From positions 5,146,001-5,210,000 of the forward strand of contig CM074762.1 in the NCBI GenBank assembly GCA_037355855.1: 64,000 nucleotides of DNA, written 5' to 3'. Origin of the DNA: Pseudo-nitzschia pungens. Taxonomy: Eukaryota > Bacillariophyta > Bacillariophyceae > Bacillariales > Bacillariaceae. A model generated the notes under the pieces. It was not told where the DNA came from. It was given only the letters and a program-made list of their open reading frames with translations, and searched no databases. Shown piece after piece: positions 20,914 to 32,949 of this stretch. Each line of letters begins with the position of its first letter. Position 1 is the stretch's first letter. A program made the translations under genes and the position numbers.

Positions 20914-23276
20914 TCTCCCTTTCCTCCGTCTCTTCCGCGCTGGATGGGCTTGCCACTGCCACCACGTGGTCGTCGGGAGATGAGGCATCGTCATCGTCAT
21001 CGTCATCGATATCGTCATCGCTGGCGGCTATCGCAGCACCAGCATAGTGGTTGTCTTCGTCGCTGGCGGCGATCGACAGGAGCAAGGCACCTTTCAGGTC
21101 GGACATGGCCAGGTCTTCGGTGCTCGCCATGAGATCGTGGTAGGTGTGCTCATTCACGCTGTCCGCGTCCGGCATGGACTCCCCACCAAAGTCGGCGCTT
21201 GCCACCGATTGGTCGGAAGGCACCGAGACATCGTAGCTGCCTTGCTCGTCAATGTTGGACAATGCGCCGCCGACAATCGGAAGGACAACAGGAGTTTCCG
21301 CGTCCGAGATCGCCGGAGATTCGGCGCTCTCGCTTTCCGGAAGTTCGAGTTCGCAAACGAGTTCGAGATCGAGATCTCGTTTGAGACCACAATTGCCTTG
21401 TTCTACGTCGTCGACGAGTTCTTCTTGGGGCTCCTCGGGTTTCTCCGAGGATCCCGATCGCAGTGCCAGGAAAAATGCCAGCATCAAGAGTCCCAGGGTC
21501 GCCAGGACGATGCTGGCTACGTGCTTGTTGTTTTCGGGCGCGGAGCCATTCCCGGAGGCATCCGTGACCAGAACCGCTACAGACGTAGGTGGTGGAATCT
21601 TCTTGTTGTTGTTGCCATCGTCATTATCATCATCATCATTATTGGCAATTCCCAACTCGGTTTGTTGGTCTTGGTTCGAAAAGGTTCCGTCGGAGGATGA
21701 ATCGTCGTCTCCGGGGACCCGTGTTCCGATGAAGGATACGTGCTTGACCACCACGGAGTCTTGCTCGACCTCGTCGTCGTCGGTTTCCTCCGTGAGGTAC
21801 AATCCCTGTTGCATCCCGAACCGGATCAATCGCTGGAAGCCGCTCTGGATGGCCAGCTTGGTCTCATCCAGAGTAGTATTGCTGTCCTTCGCCATGCCGG
21901 TGGTGTTGAGATAGACGCGGATTGCACCCGTGACGGGCATGCAATCGGTCGTTTCCGCAATGGACGAAGGGACGGGAACGATGCAATTCGCTGAAGAAGC
22001 AAAGCGCGGCAGGAGAGGAATGTCAAACAAAGATCAAAGAGAGAGTACAAAACAAAACAATTCAAAACAAATCCAATCCAAATCGTGTGAGCATTCGATG
22101 AATGAATGAAAGAAGAAATGAAAGATTTTAAATGAATGAATGAAATCAAACAAAACAAAACGAAACGAAACGAAAATCTTCTCGTTCGACCCATCACACT
22201 CAAATCGCCTTCCCACAGTGAACGAACGAACGAATGAATGAATCAATGAATGAATCAATGCTACGTTGCTCTTTCGATACGCAGTACGCACCGTGATCGG
22301 GATCCAGAACGTCGCTCGGATCGCTCGAAATGGCCACGAGCTGTTCCAGCTGGTCTTGCGAAAAGTCGTGGTGGTATCCGGTTGTTGATGTTGATGCTGA
22401 TGTTGATGTTGATGCTGTAGTGGAACGCACGTTCTCGGTCTGGGCGGCGCATTGCTTTCGGGAGAGCCCCAGAACCTCGCCGAGGTGCTCCAGAACGATG
22501 GTTTCCAGGTATCGGACGGCGGGAATGGGATCTCCGCGTTGTCGCTCCGTGGATATTGCTTCTCCTTCTTTGTCTTCGTTGTTCGTCGTCGTTTGGGTGC
22601 TGCTCGGATCGATGTAGTGGATCTCGTAGTCGTAGACCACGGTCCAGTCGACAAAGGACTCGTCGTTGTCGTTGTCGCCACCGTCTTCTTCGTCTTTTTC
22701 GCTCCCTATCCGATCCAGCAGGGAACTCTCCGTCGGAAAGCGACACCCCCCGTAAAAGGTGGATCCGCAGTATTCCATGTCGTCGAAGAAGTAAAAGTAG
22801 TTTTGATAGAGAGATTTTTGTTGCTGCTGGCTCATTGTCGTTGCGGCGCTGCCGCTGTTGTAGCTGATTATGTGGTTGCGCTCGTCGTCGTCGTTCATTT
22901 CCCGCAGGTCCACGTAGTCCAGCAGCTCGTCGTTGCTCGCGCGGAGGACTCCCCGACAGGGACTCTGGTAGAGATCGTAAAAGGAAAGATTCGATTCGTC
23001 GTCGTTTTGGTTTTCGTTTTGGTTTTGGTTTTCGATCTCGTTGTTTCCGTTTCCGTCGTCCCTGTCAAAGTAAAAGTCGTCGTCGTTGTCGTTGCCGGGC
23101 TCCAGCAACCGACGCCCCTCTTCGTCGCCCGGGGTTCCTTCTCGGGCTCTCGAGAGATCTAGCGGTGGAGGTGCGGCCACTACCGCGTTCCAGCCGAGTG
23201 GTGCGGCCGAAGATCGCAGCATTGTCGTCGTGGCTGTCGCCGTCGTTGCTGTCGCCGTCGTTGCTTCCAAAGCCAT
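20846..23276 (-). CDS. Predicted single-pass membrane protein with acidic cytoplasmic tail, unknown function
   Basis: Two exons on the reverse strand: 23276-22292 and 21990-20846, intron 22291-21991 (GTGCGT...TCAG, 301 nt), phase 1, 709 residues. Start chosen at ATG 23276; the frame is open further upstream but only with non-ATG starts. The junction reads DPDH-ANCIVPVPSS. The N-terminal part is low complexity followed by a folded-looking region (TVVYDYEIHYIDP, VRYLETIVLEHLGEVLGL). Exon 2 continues with GAIRVYLNTTGM and has one membrane helix (HVASIVLATLGLLMLAFFLAL), then a very acidic tail with Asp runs coded by a GTC/GAC microsatellite. No domain family recognised. No clear signal peptide, so topology is uncertain. 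Confidence 0.75.
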
Positions 23277-24529
23277 TGTCGTCGGAATTCTTTTGCTTTG
23301 TGTATTGTTAGGGCGGGGCGGGGCGAGGTGTGCGTTCGATGGATCGAGCGATTGTTCCCTCGCGTGCAGCAATGTTCGATATCGTTATTATTATTTACAG
23401 TAAGTTATTTCGTTCCGTATTTCGTTCGTTTCGCGGTTCGTTCTTTCTTTGTTTGCAAGGTGGCAGACACTCGATTTCGTTCTCCAGAATCAGTCGTTCT
23501 CGCAGGCTCGCAACCCTCGTTTTGTTGAGTGAGTCGTCGTCGTTGTCGTCGTCGTTGTGTTACGGAACCACGGTGCGATGCGATGAGAAGCGATGAGAAG
23601 CGATGCGAATGCGATGCGATGAGAAGAAGCAAAACAAATCGCAAGTTCAAGTCGGTCCGACCGAAAGCGGCAACGTTGCAAAGCAAAAAATCGACATCAT
23701 GGACCAAGCCCGCCCGAAAACCGAAACCGAAACCCGAAAACGACGCGGAGCGTCGATTGGTGGGTTGGGTTTTCCGGTACGGTAATTACGGTCGTAATTA
23801 GAAGTAATCTTAAAAAATTAATTAACCTTGCCAATTGCTGCTTCGAATGGCGCTAGCTAGGTTACCGGTAGTTGATCGTACCGGTACCACCGTACTGGTA
23901 GTTACCATGGGTGTTTGAAATTTTTCGCAAGAGAGTGGTGGGTGAGCTCTCGTTGACAAAAAAGAGCGGGAGGCATCCCCGTGACATCCGGTGATAAAAC
24001 CCCCGTGCCTCCGATGCGAAAGGATGGCACTTGTGCGACTCCGAGGATCGAGAAGCAATAGTCCAACCAAGTGATTTTCGATGGGATCCGATTGGATTGG
24101 GGTCCCAACGGGTTTTGGCGCGCTCGAAATGTCGCGTGTGATTGGTCTAGGAATTGCGGTGAACGCGCGTTTTGGAATTTTGGGACTCGCGACTCCGAGG
24201 GTTGCCCCTCGGTTTGAAATTCAAACTTCGACAATAATGAGAGCCTCTTTGAAACTGTCCATATTATCCCAGCTAGTACGTATTACCGAGGCAGTCGGAC
24301 GAGGAGTTCCGGAAACCGAGGAAATCATCTCAAACGCTTACTTCATTTTCAAACGGATTGTGGAACCCCGCGCGACCGAAAGCCAATCGAATCCTACATC
24401 GTTCGGCGCGCCTCGTTGGATTGGATTCAGTCATTCCTTCATTCATTCAGATTGATTCGATTCGATTCCTTTTCCGGACAGCTACCGGTAAGGTTACGTA
24501 CTGTTGGATGTCGTCCTGCTGTGTCGTGT

Positions 24530-24596
24530 CCTGTTGTGTCGTGTTTTGTTGTGTCGTGTCCTGTTATGTCGTGTCGTGTCGTGTCGTGTCGTGCGA
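24530..24596 (+). repeat. Pentanucleotide array (TCGTG/TTGTG)n
   Basis: About thirteen units, six of them perfect TCGTG at the 3' end. Not close to any gene found here. Confidence 0.85.
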
Positions 24597-25668
24597 TCGG
24601 ATGGCGCACGACGGACGACGGTTGAACGAAGAAATAGTAATGAATGAATGAATCATCTCAAAATCAATCAATCAATCAATCAATCAATCACCAATCACTC
24701 TCCAGCACCACCACAATGACGGAGCACATGCAATCACAACCCAGCAGCGTAGTACTACAGTACGAACAGCAGAATGAATCCATTTTCAAAATCCAACCCG
24801 CAACACGACCGGATTGGGAAGAAGAAGAGTGCAGCAGCAGGAGACAAGAAAGAACAAGAAGAAGAAAGAACAAGATGATGTTGCAGTGATCATCATCGTC
24901 TTCCCGCCCACCCTATGGTACCGTACGATACCGTACAGCAACGAGAACTGGTGCGAGAAGAGAAACTTTGTACAATAGTACTAATAGGACGAGGAGGAGG
25001 AGGACATTATCTCAAACTAAAAGAAGCCAATGGCTGGATGGCTAGCTGCCCAGGAAGAGGAGAGTGCAACCCGCCAGCACCACCAGGACCACCAGGACCA
25101 CCGGCAGTATCCTCTTGGTGTTGTAAACAAGAACAAGGCAAGAGCAAGGGTGCCATGACAGCAAGAAACAGCCAATACTATTGCTTTCTACTAGTACTAG
25201 TAGAACTACTACTACTACTACTAGTACTAGTCTGTCCTGTCCTGTCCTGTCTCCTGCTTCTTCTTGTGCTATAAAGTTGACTACAATTAACAATAGCTGT
25301 TACTATGCGGCAGTGCTGAGTGGCTTGACTTGTTAGAACTACTACTAGTACTAGTAGTATGAGGCTACTACTACTACTAGTACTACTACTAGGTATTCTT
25401 GTTGCAATATGCTGGTGGTTGATCCACCATATGCTTCTTCGAGTTAGAGTTTTAAATTCACCACAGTGGACTGTCAACAAAACAACAAAAGAGATGGTGA
25501 TCGTGAACCGGTCCGCTATTCGAACACAACGCAACGCAACGCAACACAACGGAACTTTCGCTCGGATAACGAAACCGCAACGATTCATTCATTTAGTCAT
25601 CCATCCGTCCATCCATCCATCCACTCATTTATTCATTCACGGCGACTGTTCACGCCGCATTGAATAAT

Positions 25669-25738
25669 CGCATCGAATTGAATCGCATCGCATTGAATCG
25701 CATCGAATCGCATCGCATCGCATCGCATCGCATCGCAC
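25669..25738 (+). repeat. Pentanucleotide array (GCATC/GAATC)n
   Basis: About fourteen imperfect 5-bp units ending 34 bases before the ATG at 25773, so within the likely 5' leader. Confidence 0.85.
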
Positions 25739-25772
25739 CGCAAACACCCGAGACCGAACCGGAGGAAGCGCC

Positions 25773-27535
25773 ATGCCGTTTGCGCCGAAGCGACGCGGAA
25801 CGCGCGAGCCCCGGCTCGCGACGCTGCTGCGCTTCGGGTGGTCCCTGGCGCTGCTGCTGGGCAGCAGGGCACCCGCCGTCGCCTCCTCTCCCTCAAAAAA
25901 GACCGTCGTCGTCGTCGTTGCCGATCGACCGCTCGTCCGGATATCCTACTCCGAGCTCCTGGACGTCTTTGGAGAGTGGGAGGATGTCGGTGCCAACCAG
26001 AACTTCAACTTCAACGACAACAACAACAACAACAGCAATAAAAGAACGGCGACAACGATGATTCTCCCGACGATCGGCTTGCCACGATCCTGCGAAGGAA
26101 ACGCGACAAGATCCTCCCGCTGCTGTCCCGAATCGAGGCCGCCTTTGGAAGAACGGGAGGGCAGGGAGTGTGCGGCATTGGCATTGCCAACGGAAGCGAA
26201 GACAACAACGAAGACTCGTGCGCCGGTGCCGAGAATCCCTCGTCCGCAGCGGTTTCGCCTCCGTCGCTGGGATTTCTGGAGGTCACCCACTTTCCGCCCG
26301 AGATGGCAGCCCTCCGCCGGCGACTCCTGCCGAGGGCCGCGGAGCTCGCGAACCTGCCCGGGGACGAGCTGCGAGCCCTGGAACGGCCCGAATCCGGGTA
26401 CTCCATTGGCTGGTCCCACGGCAAGGAAAGCTTTCGTCTGAGCAAAAGCAAGAGCAAGAGCAAAGACAAGAGCAAAGACGACGACGAGAAGAAGGGGGGC
26501 AGCGGCGATGGCGATGGCGATGGCGATGGCGATGGCGAAACGCGCCACTACGACACGGCCAAGGGATCCTTCTACCTGGATCCCTTTGTTCCTGCGGAAT
26601 CGCAGACGCAGACGCAGAAAGAGACCCACAACGTTTTTCCGCCGTCTCTGCAGCCGCAGCTCGAGGCGGACCTGCTGGAAATGACGCGGTTCATGGCTAG
26701 GGTGGGGCTCTGGATTGCCGCGCTGTGCGACTACTATCTGCTCGACAATAGCAATAGCAATGACAATGGCAATGGCAACAGCGAGCACGACTGGATGGTC
26801 ACCAGGAGTCTACTAGCGGGGAGATCGGCGGCCAAGGCCCGGTTGCTCTACTACTTTCCGCGGGAGCAGCAGGAACGACATCCGGAGGAGGAGGAACGGG
26901 AACGGGAGCGGGAGCGGGAAAAGGAACACGAAGAGTCGGAGGGCGAAGGCGACGTCGACGTCGACGTCTTTGACGACTGGTGCGGCTGGCACACGGACCA
27001 CGGGAGCCTGACGGCACTCCTCCCGGGAATGCTGTTGTGCGGTGGAGAAGAGGCTTGCTCCGAGGACCAATCTCGGAGCGAAAGCGAAAGCTCTCTTGGC
27101 CGCCACAAGGCCGGCCTCTACATCAAAACCATCCGCAGCGAGAGCGAACGCGACAGCGACAGCGACAGCAACAGCGACACCATCGACGACGATGCGAACG
27201 ACGCCCCCGACGGGGAGGTGGTGGTGGAAGAGCTCGTCCACGTGGACCTGGCGGTCGATTCGCTCGGATTTCAGCTCGGCGAAACCCTGGAAATACTGTC
27301 CGGAAGAACCTTTCGGGCCACACCGCACGCGGTCCGGGGACCCGGCATCGTTGCCACCGGCGCGTTCGGACGGGCCTCGCTGGCGCTCTTTCTGCAACCC
27401 CGGGGGAGCCAGGCGCTGCCGCCGCTCCCGGCTCGGAACGAAAACGAAAACAAAGGCGATCCACTGTCGCTCCGAGGGAGATGGAGGGGGACCTTTGGCG
27501 AGTTTCAGAAAACGACGATCGAGTCGTTTAGCTGA
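25773..27535 (+). CDS. 2-oxoglutarate/Fe(II)-dependent oxygenase-like protein, one-base frameshift near 26040
   Basis: Non-haem iron oxygenase of the isopenicillin-N-synthase-like fold; substrate unknown. The first frame (25773 to about 26042) has a hydrophobic signal-anchor-like segment (WSLALLLGSRAPAVAS) and SYSELLDVFGEWEDV, then an Asn run. The frame then continues one register over (KNGDNDDSPDDRLATILRRKRD..), open to 27535. One A too few in the A run at 26040-26043 explains the break; sequencing error, allele or true mutation cannot be told apart. Corrected length is 587 residues. Iron ligands: His 26990-26992 and Asp 26996-26998 in WHTDHGSLTALLPG, distal His 27326-27328 in RATPHAVRGP, followed by Arg. 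Long low-complexity inserts (KSKSKDKS, GDGDGD, EEEREREREKE) separate the conserved blocks. Confidence 0.7.
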
Positions 27536-28516
27536 GCGGAATCGAATCGAACCGAACCGAACCGAACCGAACCGAACCGAACCGAATCGAATCGAACCGA
27601 ATCACACGGGGGAGTGCAATGAAACAAAATAAAAACGAAATGCCTCGGAACGGAATGAAGCCAGAGGGAGGGGCGCGTCACGATACGATGGGCAACAATG
27701 CTTGCTTGTCGGTTGTCGCCGTGCCGCACACGACATTCCGATGCAAACAAATACGAACGATACTATTGCAGCATTAAAATAATAATAGAATCAATGCGAA
27801 TGATCACGGGGACAACGATACCTACTACCGTGCCGGTGCTGGACGTTCCGTGCGCACGATGCGGACAGCATGCCAACGGGGAGTCTTGCGTCGCGTCGCG
27901 TCGATGGGATCGGATCGGTAGCTGCGACCAGCCCTGCGCAATCCAATCCAACATATCGGAACGGAACGAAGCGAAACGGAATGCAATGCAATGCAATACA
28001 ATGCATGCTATAGTATTCTACGAAACGAATTTGTACCGTGCTCTTCCTTTTTGTTCGGAAGCGAGTGGATTGCGGTGCGGTGCGGTCGGTCCATTCCATT
28101 GCATTCCTTCCAAAACCACACGCAAGCCATGGTAGAATTGGCACCGGAGGCGATGCAACATCACGGCTTGTTTTTCGAAGAAAAAAGAAAAAATGCCGCA
28201 AATAATAACAACAGCGCGCGCAACGGAATGGCATTCTTTTGATTCTTATCATCAGTCTATATAAATATATTCTATACATTTTGCCTTTCGGGTAGCGAAA
28301 CGAGGTCGAACGGCAGCAAGCGTCCACACATATCGTTTGGTTTTGGTTTGGTTTGGTTCCACAAAAGTCGTGCAATGATCCGTCTTTGCGCTTGACTCTA
28401 GGGTTGCGCAGTCCGTGTTGGTGGATTGGCTGGTGGATTGGTTGGTCGGTCGGTGGATTGGTTGGTTGGTTGGTTGCGTGCACCGTTCCCTCCGCGCAGT
28501 GCTTGCCGCGGCGGGG
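27536..28516. other. Intergenic with pentamer array
   Basis: No gene. Begins with the CGAAC array (27539-27600), then short ORFs without domains. GGTTG/GGATT tracts at 28420-28480 precede the convergent ankyrin gene. Confidence 0.5.
27539..27600 (+). repeat. Pentanucleotide array (CGAAC/CGAAT)n
   Basis: About twelve 5-bp units starting four bases after the oxygenase stop codon, so within the 3' UTR. Confidence 0.9.
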
Positions 28517-29194
28517 CTATAATTCGTCGTCCCCCGCCCCCGCTCCTCCTCCCGACAGCTCCTCCATGGTTTTCGCCCCGTGCTCCCTCAGGAGATCTTC
28601 GATCGCCGCGAACCGGTCGTCCCCCCGCTCGTTCCTCCGCAGCTCCAGCAGCACGTCGAGCGCCGTCACGGCGCCGCCCCCCGCCGCCATGGAATCGAAA
28701 TCGAGATTGACGTCCGCCCCGCGCTCCAGCAGCAATCGGATGTTGTCCGCGTGGCCCCCGTACACGTTCCAGCTGAGCGGGTGCATCCGGAGCCCCTTCG
28801 CGTAGGTCGACCGGATGTTGGGATCGGCGCCCTTTTCCAGCAGGAGCTCGGTGATTTCGCGGATTCCGTAGATCCCCGTGAGGTGCAGGCAGGCCTCGCC
28901 GTTTTCGGTCCGGGCGTTGACCCAGTCCGGGTGGGCCTCGAGGGCTCTGGCGACGGACGCGCGGTCGCCCCCGCTGCACCAGCCAAAAAAGTCGGGGCCC
29001 GGTGTGGCGGCGTCGCTGTCGCTGTCGGATGCTTTGTCCGCTGCGGCCCCCGTCACGCACAAATCGGGGAGCGTCGCCAAGAGGACGGCCAGGCCGAGAC
29101 GAAAGGTCCATCGCAGGGCGTGATCGATCCGGTCCATGCGGCGGTTGTTCGGAAAAAGGTATCGATCGATGACAAACGACAGCAGGAGAATCAT
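28517..29194 (-). CDS. Small ankyrin-repeat protein with N-terminal signal or anchor
   Basis: 225 residues from ATG 29194. A second Met at residue 20 (29137) begins a better signal peptide (ALRWTFRLGLAVLLATLP) and may be the real start. From about residue 68 there are three ankyrin-type repeats: GDRASVARALEAHPDWVNARTENGEACLHLTGIYG, then REITELLLEKGADPNIRS, then HADNIRLLLERGADVNLDF, followed by a longer degenerate unit and a Gly/Asp/Glu tail. Ankyrin repeats bind proteins; the hydrophobic N-terminus suggests entry to the secretory route or plastid. No partner can be named. Confidence 0.82.
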   Translation of the reverse strand: MILLLSFVIDRYLFPNNRRMDRIDHALRWTFRLGLAVLLATLPDLCVTGAAADKASDSDSDAATPGPDFFGWCSGGDRASVARALEAHPDWVNARTENGEACLHLTGIYGIREITELLLEKGADPNIRSTYAKGLRMHPLSWNVYGGHADNIRLLLERGADVNLDFDSMAAGGGAVTALDVLLELRRNERGDDRFAAIEDLLREHGAKTMEELSGGGAGAGDDEL

Positions 29195-30097
29195 GGTGGT
29201 TGTGTTGTGTTGTGTTGTGTTGTGTTCAGTTGTATTGCGTTGTGTCTCGTATCGTAGAGGAGAACAAGCAAGTCTTTTTGGATACGCAGTTACTTTTACG
29301 TTTGTCGAATGATCGAGCTACTGTGCTATCCCGACAAGAGTAGATAAGGTATTCTTGTACGTCGCGATCTTGCGGTTTGGTAGACTGTGACACATTCAAG
29401 GTAAGGCAATGTAATACGGGAGGTAAACCTTACTCGCAATTGATGATTGTGTTGTTCAGTATGTTTTGCGTTTCGCGTCTCGTGCGATGCGTCTCGTTTT
29501 TTTGAATTTTGAACGAAAATGCCAAAAAAAATTTAGCAAAAACTTTGGAGGCGGAGAAGCCGTCTCGGCGGCGGTCGACAAAATTGGTTGATTTGTACGG
29601 TACAAGTAATTACTTACTCGTACGTCCGTCCATCGTACTGCATCAAGAATAGTAGGGTGATACGGTATTAGAGTAGGACTAAGAGGACTAGTGACCTTAT
29701 TACGTATGATAGACATTAGACATAGGACATTTAGGGTAATCTTAAACAATAAGGTTACCTGTACGGTAGGTAAACCTTAGCGCATAAGTATTACCTTAAC
29801 CTTACTTTTTGGTAAAGTTACCGTAGGATAACTTACTCGTACCAAACGAGCTTTTGACTGTGGATGCATTGGAGTTAGATTGTGAGAAAGATATCGCCGA
29901 AGTTCTTTCGCAATCATTCTCTATCGTGGTGTTGCGTATCATTCCTACTGAACCATAGTGAACCATACCGTACGCTGCCTTCGAATTACGCACGACTGAA
30001 ACAATCCATTTTTTTTTATTAAAGGATTTTTGATACATCGTGATTTCCATGATGATTCATTCCTTCTCCGGACCGCGGCATAAAACAAAACTCGGGA
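29195..30097. other. Intergenic between divergent genes
   Basis: Shared upstream region of the ankyrin (reverse) and glutathione transferase (forward) genes. TTGTG pentamers at 29196-29226 sit directly upstream of the ankyrin start. 29750-29850 is built from short GGTTACC/TACGGTAA-like words. No promoter motif identified. Confidence 0.45.
29196..29226 (+). repeat. Pentanucleotide array (TTGTG)n
   Basis: About five units directly upstream of the reverse-strand ankyrin ATG, so within its 5' leader. Confidence 0.85.
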
Positions 30098-31141
30098 ATG
30101 TTCATTCCCAACCGTTTCGTCATAAGTGCCTTGTTGGTTCACAAATCATCCGTCCGAGGTGCACCCTCTTTCCTTGACAAGCAGCTACTTGTATTCCGCA
30201 ACCACCAACCTCTCAGAATGTCGTCCTCCGCCTCCTCCTCCAACGACGAGAAACCCAAAGATTCCATCCCGGGCCCCGAACCGGCCACCCTCACCTATCC
30301 CGAGGGCTACGTGGTTCCCGCCGTATGGGAACCGAAAACCATGGGCGGCAAGATCAACGGCATGAACCGGCCGACCGCCGGCAAGCGCTTCGACTCGGAA
30401 CTGCCCCGCGGCGAGCACGACCTGCAGCTCTACTCGCTCGGGACTCCCAACGGCCAAAAGGTCACCATATTGCTCGAGGAACTCGGTCTGGAGTACGACG
30501 CCTGGTTCATCAACATCCTCGAGCTCCAGCAATTCGGATCGGCCTTTGTGGACATCAATCCCAACTCCAAGATCCCCGCGCTGCTGGATTATTCGGCAAC
30601 CTCCACCGACGGGGACCACCCGGACCCGCTCCCGGTCTGGGAATCCGCGTCCATCCTCCTCTACCTGGCCGAGCGCGAGGGCAAATTCCTGCCGACCGAC
30701 CCCCGCAAGCGCACCGAGTGCCTGAACTGGCTCATGTGGCAGATGGGCACCGGTCCGTACCTCGGCGGCGGATTCGGGCACTTTTACAAGTACGCTCCCC
30801 TCAAGGTCGAGTACGCGATCGACCGGTTCGCCATGGAGGCCAAGCGGATCGTCGACGTCCTCGAACGACGCCTGGAGGGCAGGGAGTACGTCTGCGGCGA
30901 CGAGTACACGATCGCCGACATGGCGATCTTCCCCTGGATGCGGTGCCTCGACAAGGGGTACAACGCGTCCGAGTTTCTGAAGCTCGAAACCTACACCAAC
31001 GTGCAGCGGTGGAAAGCGACCCTCGAGGCGAGGGAGGCCGTCAAGAGGGGACTCCGCGTGAACGGATTCGGGCCCGACGCGGTCCGCGAGCGGCACTCGG
31101 CGGACGATTTCGATGCCGCGGCGGCCGCGGAAGAAGAGTAA
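30098..31141 (+). CDS. Glutathione transferase / disulfide-bond oxidoreductase, YghU type
   Basis: Thioredoxin-fold plus helical GST domain of the bacterial Nu class (YghU/YfcG), which use two glutathiones and reduce disulfides. 347 residues, with about 50 more at the N-terminus than bacterial YghU. N-domain: LYSLGTPNGQKVTILLEELGL (111-131), NPNSKIPAL cis-Pro loop (154-162), WESASILLYLAE (181-192). C-domain: MGTGPYLGGGFGHFYKYAP, FAMEAKRIVDVLERRL, GDEYTIADMAIFPW, all close to the bacterial family. The first 40 residues (MFIPNRFVISALL...) could be a targeting peptide; an alternative start is Met 41. Presence in a diatom suggests ancient bacterial origin, an inference from family distribution. 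Acidic/Ala C-terminal tail is extra. Confidence 0.93.
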   Translation: MFIPNRFVISALLVHKSSVRGAPSFLDKQLLVFRNHQPLRMSSSASSSNDEKPKDSIPGPEPATLTYPEGYVVPAVWEPKTMGGKINGMNRPTAGKRFDSELPRGEHDLQLYSLGTPNGQKVTILLEELGLEYDAWFINILELQQFGSAFVDINPNSKIPALLDYSATSTDGDHPDPLPVWESASILLYLAEREGKFLPTDPRKRTECLNWLMWQMGTGPYLGGGFGHFYKYAPLKVEYAIDRFAMEAKRIVDVLERRLEGREYVCGDEYTIADMAIFPWMRCLDKGYNASEFLKLETYTNVQRWKATLEAREAVKRGLRVNGFGPDAVRERHSADDFDAAAAAEEE

Positions 31142-32949
31142 TCCAATCCAATCCAATCCCACCATCGAAACGACGGCGCGCGTTCGGCACCGCGGGCACG
31201 CGGGTGCCCCTTCACTCCTCCCCCGTGACAAATTTGTACCGCGGCACTAACGTACGGTCCCAGAGAATCATCATTGTTGTTGTTGTTGTTATTCCCATTA
31301 CTGTTTACGAAGTGTAGGAGCTATTTACACGTACTGTAGTAACTATGAATACGCATTAGTAAAACAGAAAAGGGCATACTTAAAACACGAAAAACTATGT
31401 ATGTATTCATACTATGCAGCTGTGGACTTGTGGAACACCGTGCGTGCCGAGTTCCACCGATCCAAACCGCGCTCGCGGATGGATGGATGGATGGATGGAT
31501 GGATAAATGGATGGATCGAGATTCGTTCCTTCCAAGCGTGCCGGATGCAATCCAACAACGCGTTGCGGTGTGTTGCGGTGCACAACGGGCAATCGCGCAC
31601 GACTGGATGCATATTCGAGCGACGCGCTCTCGTTCTCGTTCCTGGGTGATTTGGTTGGCTGGCTGGTGGGCTGGTTGGTTGCTCCGGATGTTGGCGTTGC
31701 CGTTGACGGAAATTGGTTGCGGGAATGTATTTCGGCCGAGCACGTACTTGTACCGTAGTAAAGTGCATTGGTTGTTATGTACAATGGATTCGTTCTGTGT
31801 TAGCACCTGCAAATTGATGAGACGAGACGAGACGATAATCCATGATTTGGTCGTCTCGATAATCCATGATTTGGTCCGCGTGTGCGTGCACGCGGGATTT
31901 GCTTCGGGGTTCCGGTTGGGTTGGTTGGTTGCTGGATTAGTTGGCTGATTTCTGTGTATGTACACTGGCAGTTTGAGAACCATAGTAATACTAGTATTGG
32001 TCGTTCTGCCGAGAAACAGGTGCCGGGTGAGTGAGTTAGCGACCAAGAAGACAGCGTCGGTTTGTGCAATGGTTTTGAGCTGTCTTTGTGGTGTGGGAAG
32101 GATCCCGTTGGTTTCGTCCGTTCGAATAGTAGTGTGGTATGTGTACTACTAGGTGGTATGTGCAGTGGAATTATTCGTGGACTGATGGATTGATGGATTC
32201 ATGCGTGTAGTGTGGTGTGGTGTGGTGTATTACAGCATGTGTGTGTGCAAAGTGATGGGATTCGACGGGTGTGAATAACCCGTGATGATTGGCGCCATCG
32301 ATTTGATTTGTGCAGGAACAACGGGGTTGGTTTCGGGGCTCCTATTTGGTTTGGTTGGTTGGTTGTTTTCTATGTACAGTCGCAGTATTGCTGCATTGCT
32401 TTGCCGTGAAACAGGAGCCGAAGAGGAGAGAGAGACACACACAGAGAGAGAATCGATGTGGAGAATGAATGTGCGAGTGACCTCGCAACAACCGTCTTGC
32501 AACCGTACACGCAGTGAAGAGCGCACGGTTCGGTTGGTCGATGGAGTAGCAGAATCCGTTTGTCAGTTAGTAGAGTGGTGGTCGTTGTGGTGGTGGTGGG
32601 GGTGGTTTTATATATACAATCGAAAAAATCGTTGTGGATTCATTCATTCATTCATTCCCAGCTGATTATGAAACAATTCAAGTCTCGTGTGTGGTCTTTA
32701 GTTGTAATGGTGTTTTGTTATTTAAAAGTCGGGACATTCCTGCTGCCCGGGACACCAACAGGAGTATTTTTTGGTTTACCTAACGAGCGAGTTGCTCTCT
32801 TTGTACAGTGGTGGTGGTATTCGAGTAACTCGGCATCGTGTCGTACATTATCCGGTGTGTTTTTTCCTTCGTTTTGAAAGCGGGCATACCGATAGTAGTA
32901 GTAGCCAGTGACGACGGATGGATGCTTTGTTTTCATTTCAGCAACTCTA
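31142..32949. other. Repeat-rich intergenic DNA
   Basis: No gene. ATCCA pentamers at 31141-31160 touch the stop codon; GGAT tetramers at 31478-31512; GGTTG runs at about 31660-31680, 31918-31935 and 32345-32365; GTGTG runs near 32210-32230; ATTC runs at 32638-32656. All ORFs are low complexity. Confidence 0.5.

Larger units (their letters stand above)
23277..25772. other. Repeat-rich intergenic DNA
   Basis: No gene recognised. TCGTG pentamers at about 24530-24596, ATCA runs at 24663-24690, AGG/CAG/ACC triplet tracts at 24985-25110, TAC/TAG triplet palindromes at 25189-25235 and 25335-25395, GCAAC pentamers at about 25535-25555, and GCATC pentamers at 25669-25738 just before the next start codon. 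Confidence 0.5.

Noticed and set aside
24081..24455. Possible small gene in the spacer
   Set aside because: No domain, ends in a simple repeat, no supporting splice or start context.
30185..31231. 348-codon reverse-strand ORF opposite the glutathione transferase
   Set aside because: Mirror of the real gene; no recognisable domain.
31397..31948. ORF of 183 codons in the spacer after the glutathione transferase
   Set aside because: Built from GGAT and GGTTG microsatellites; translation is Trp/Met/Asp repeat only.
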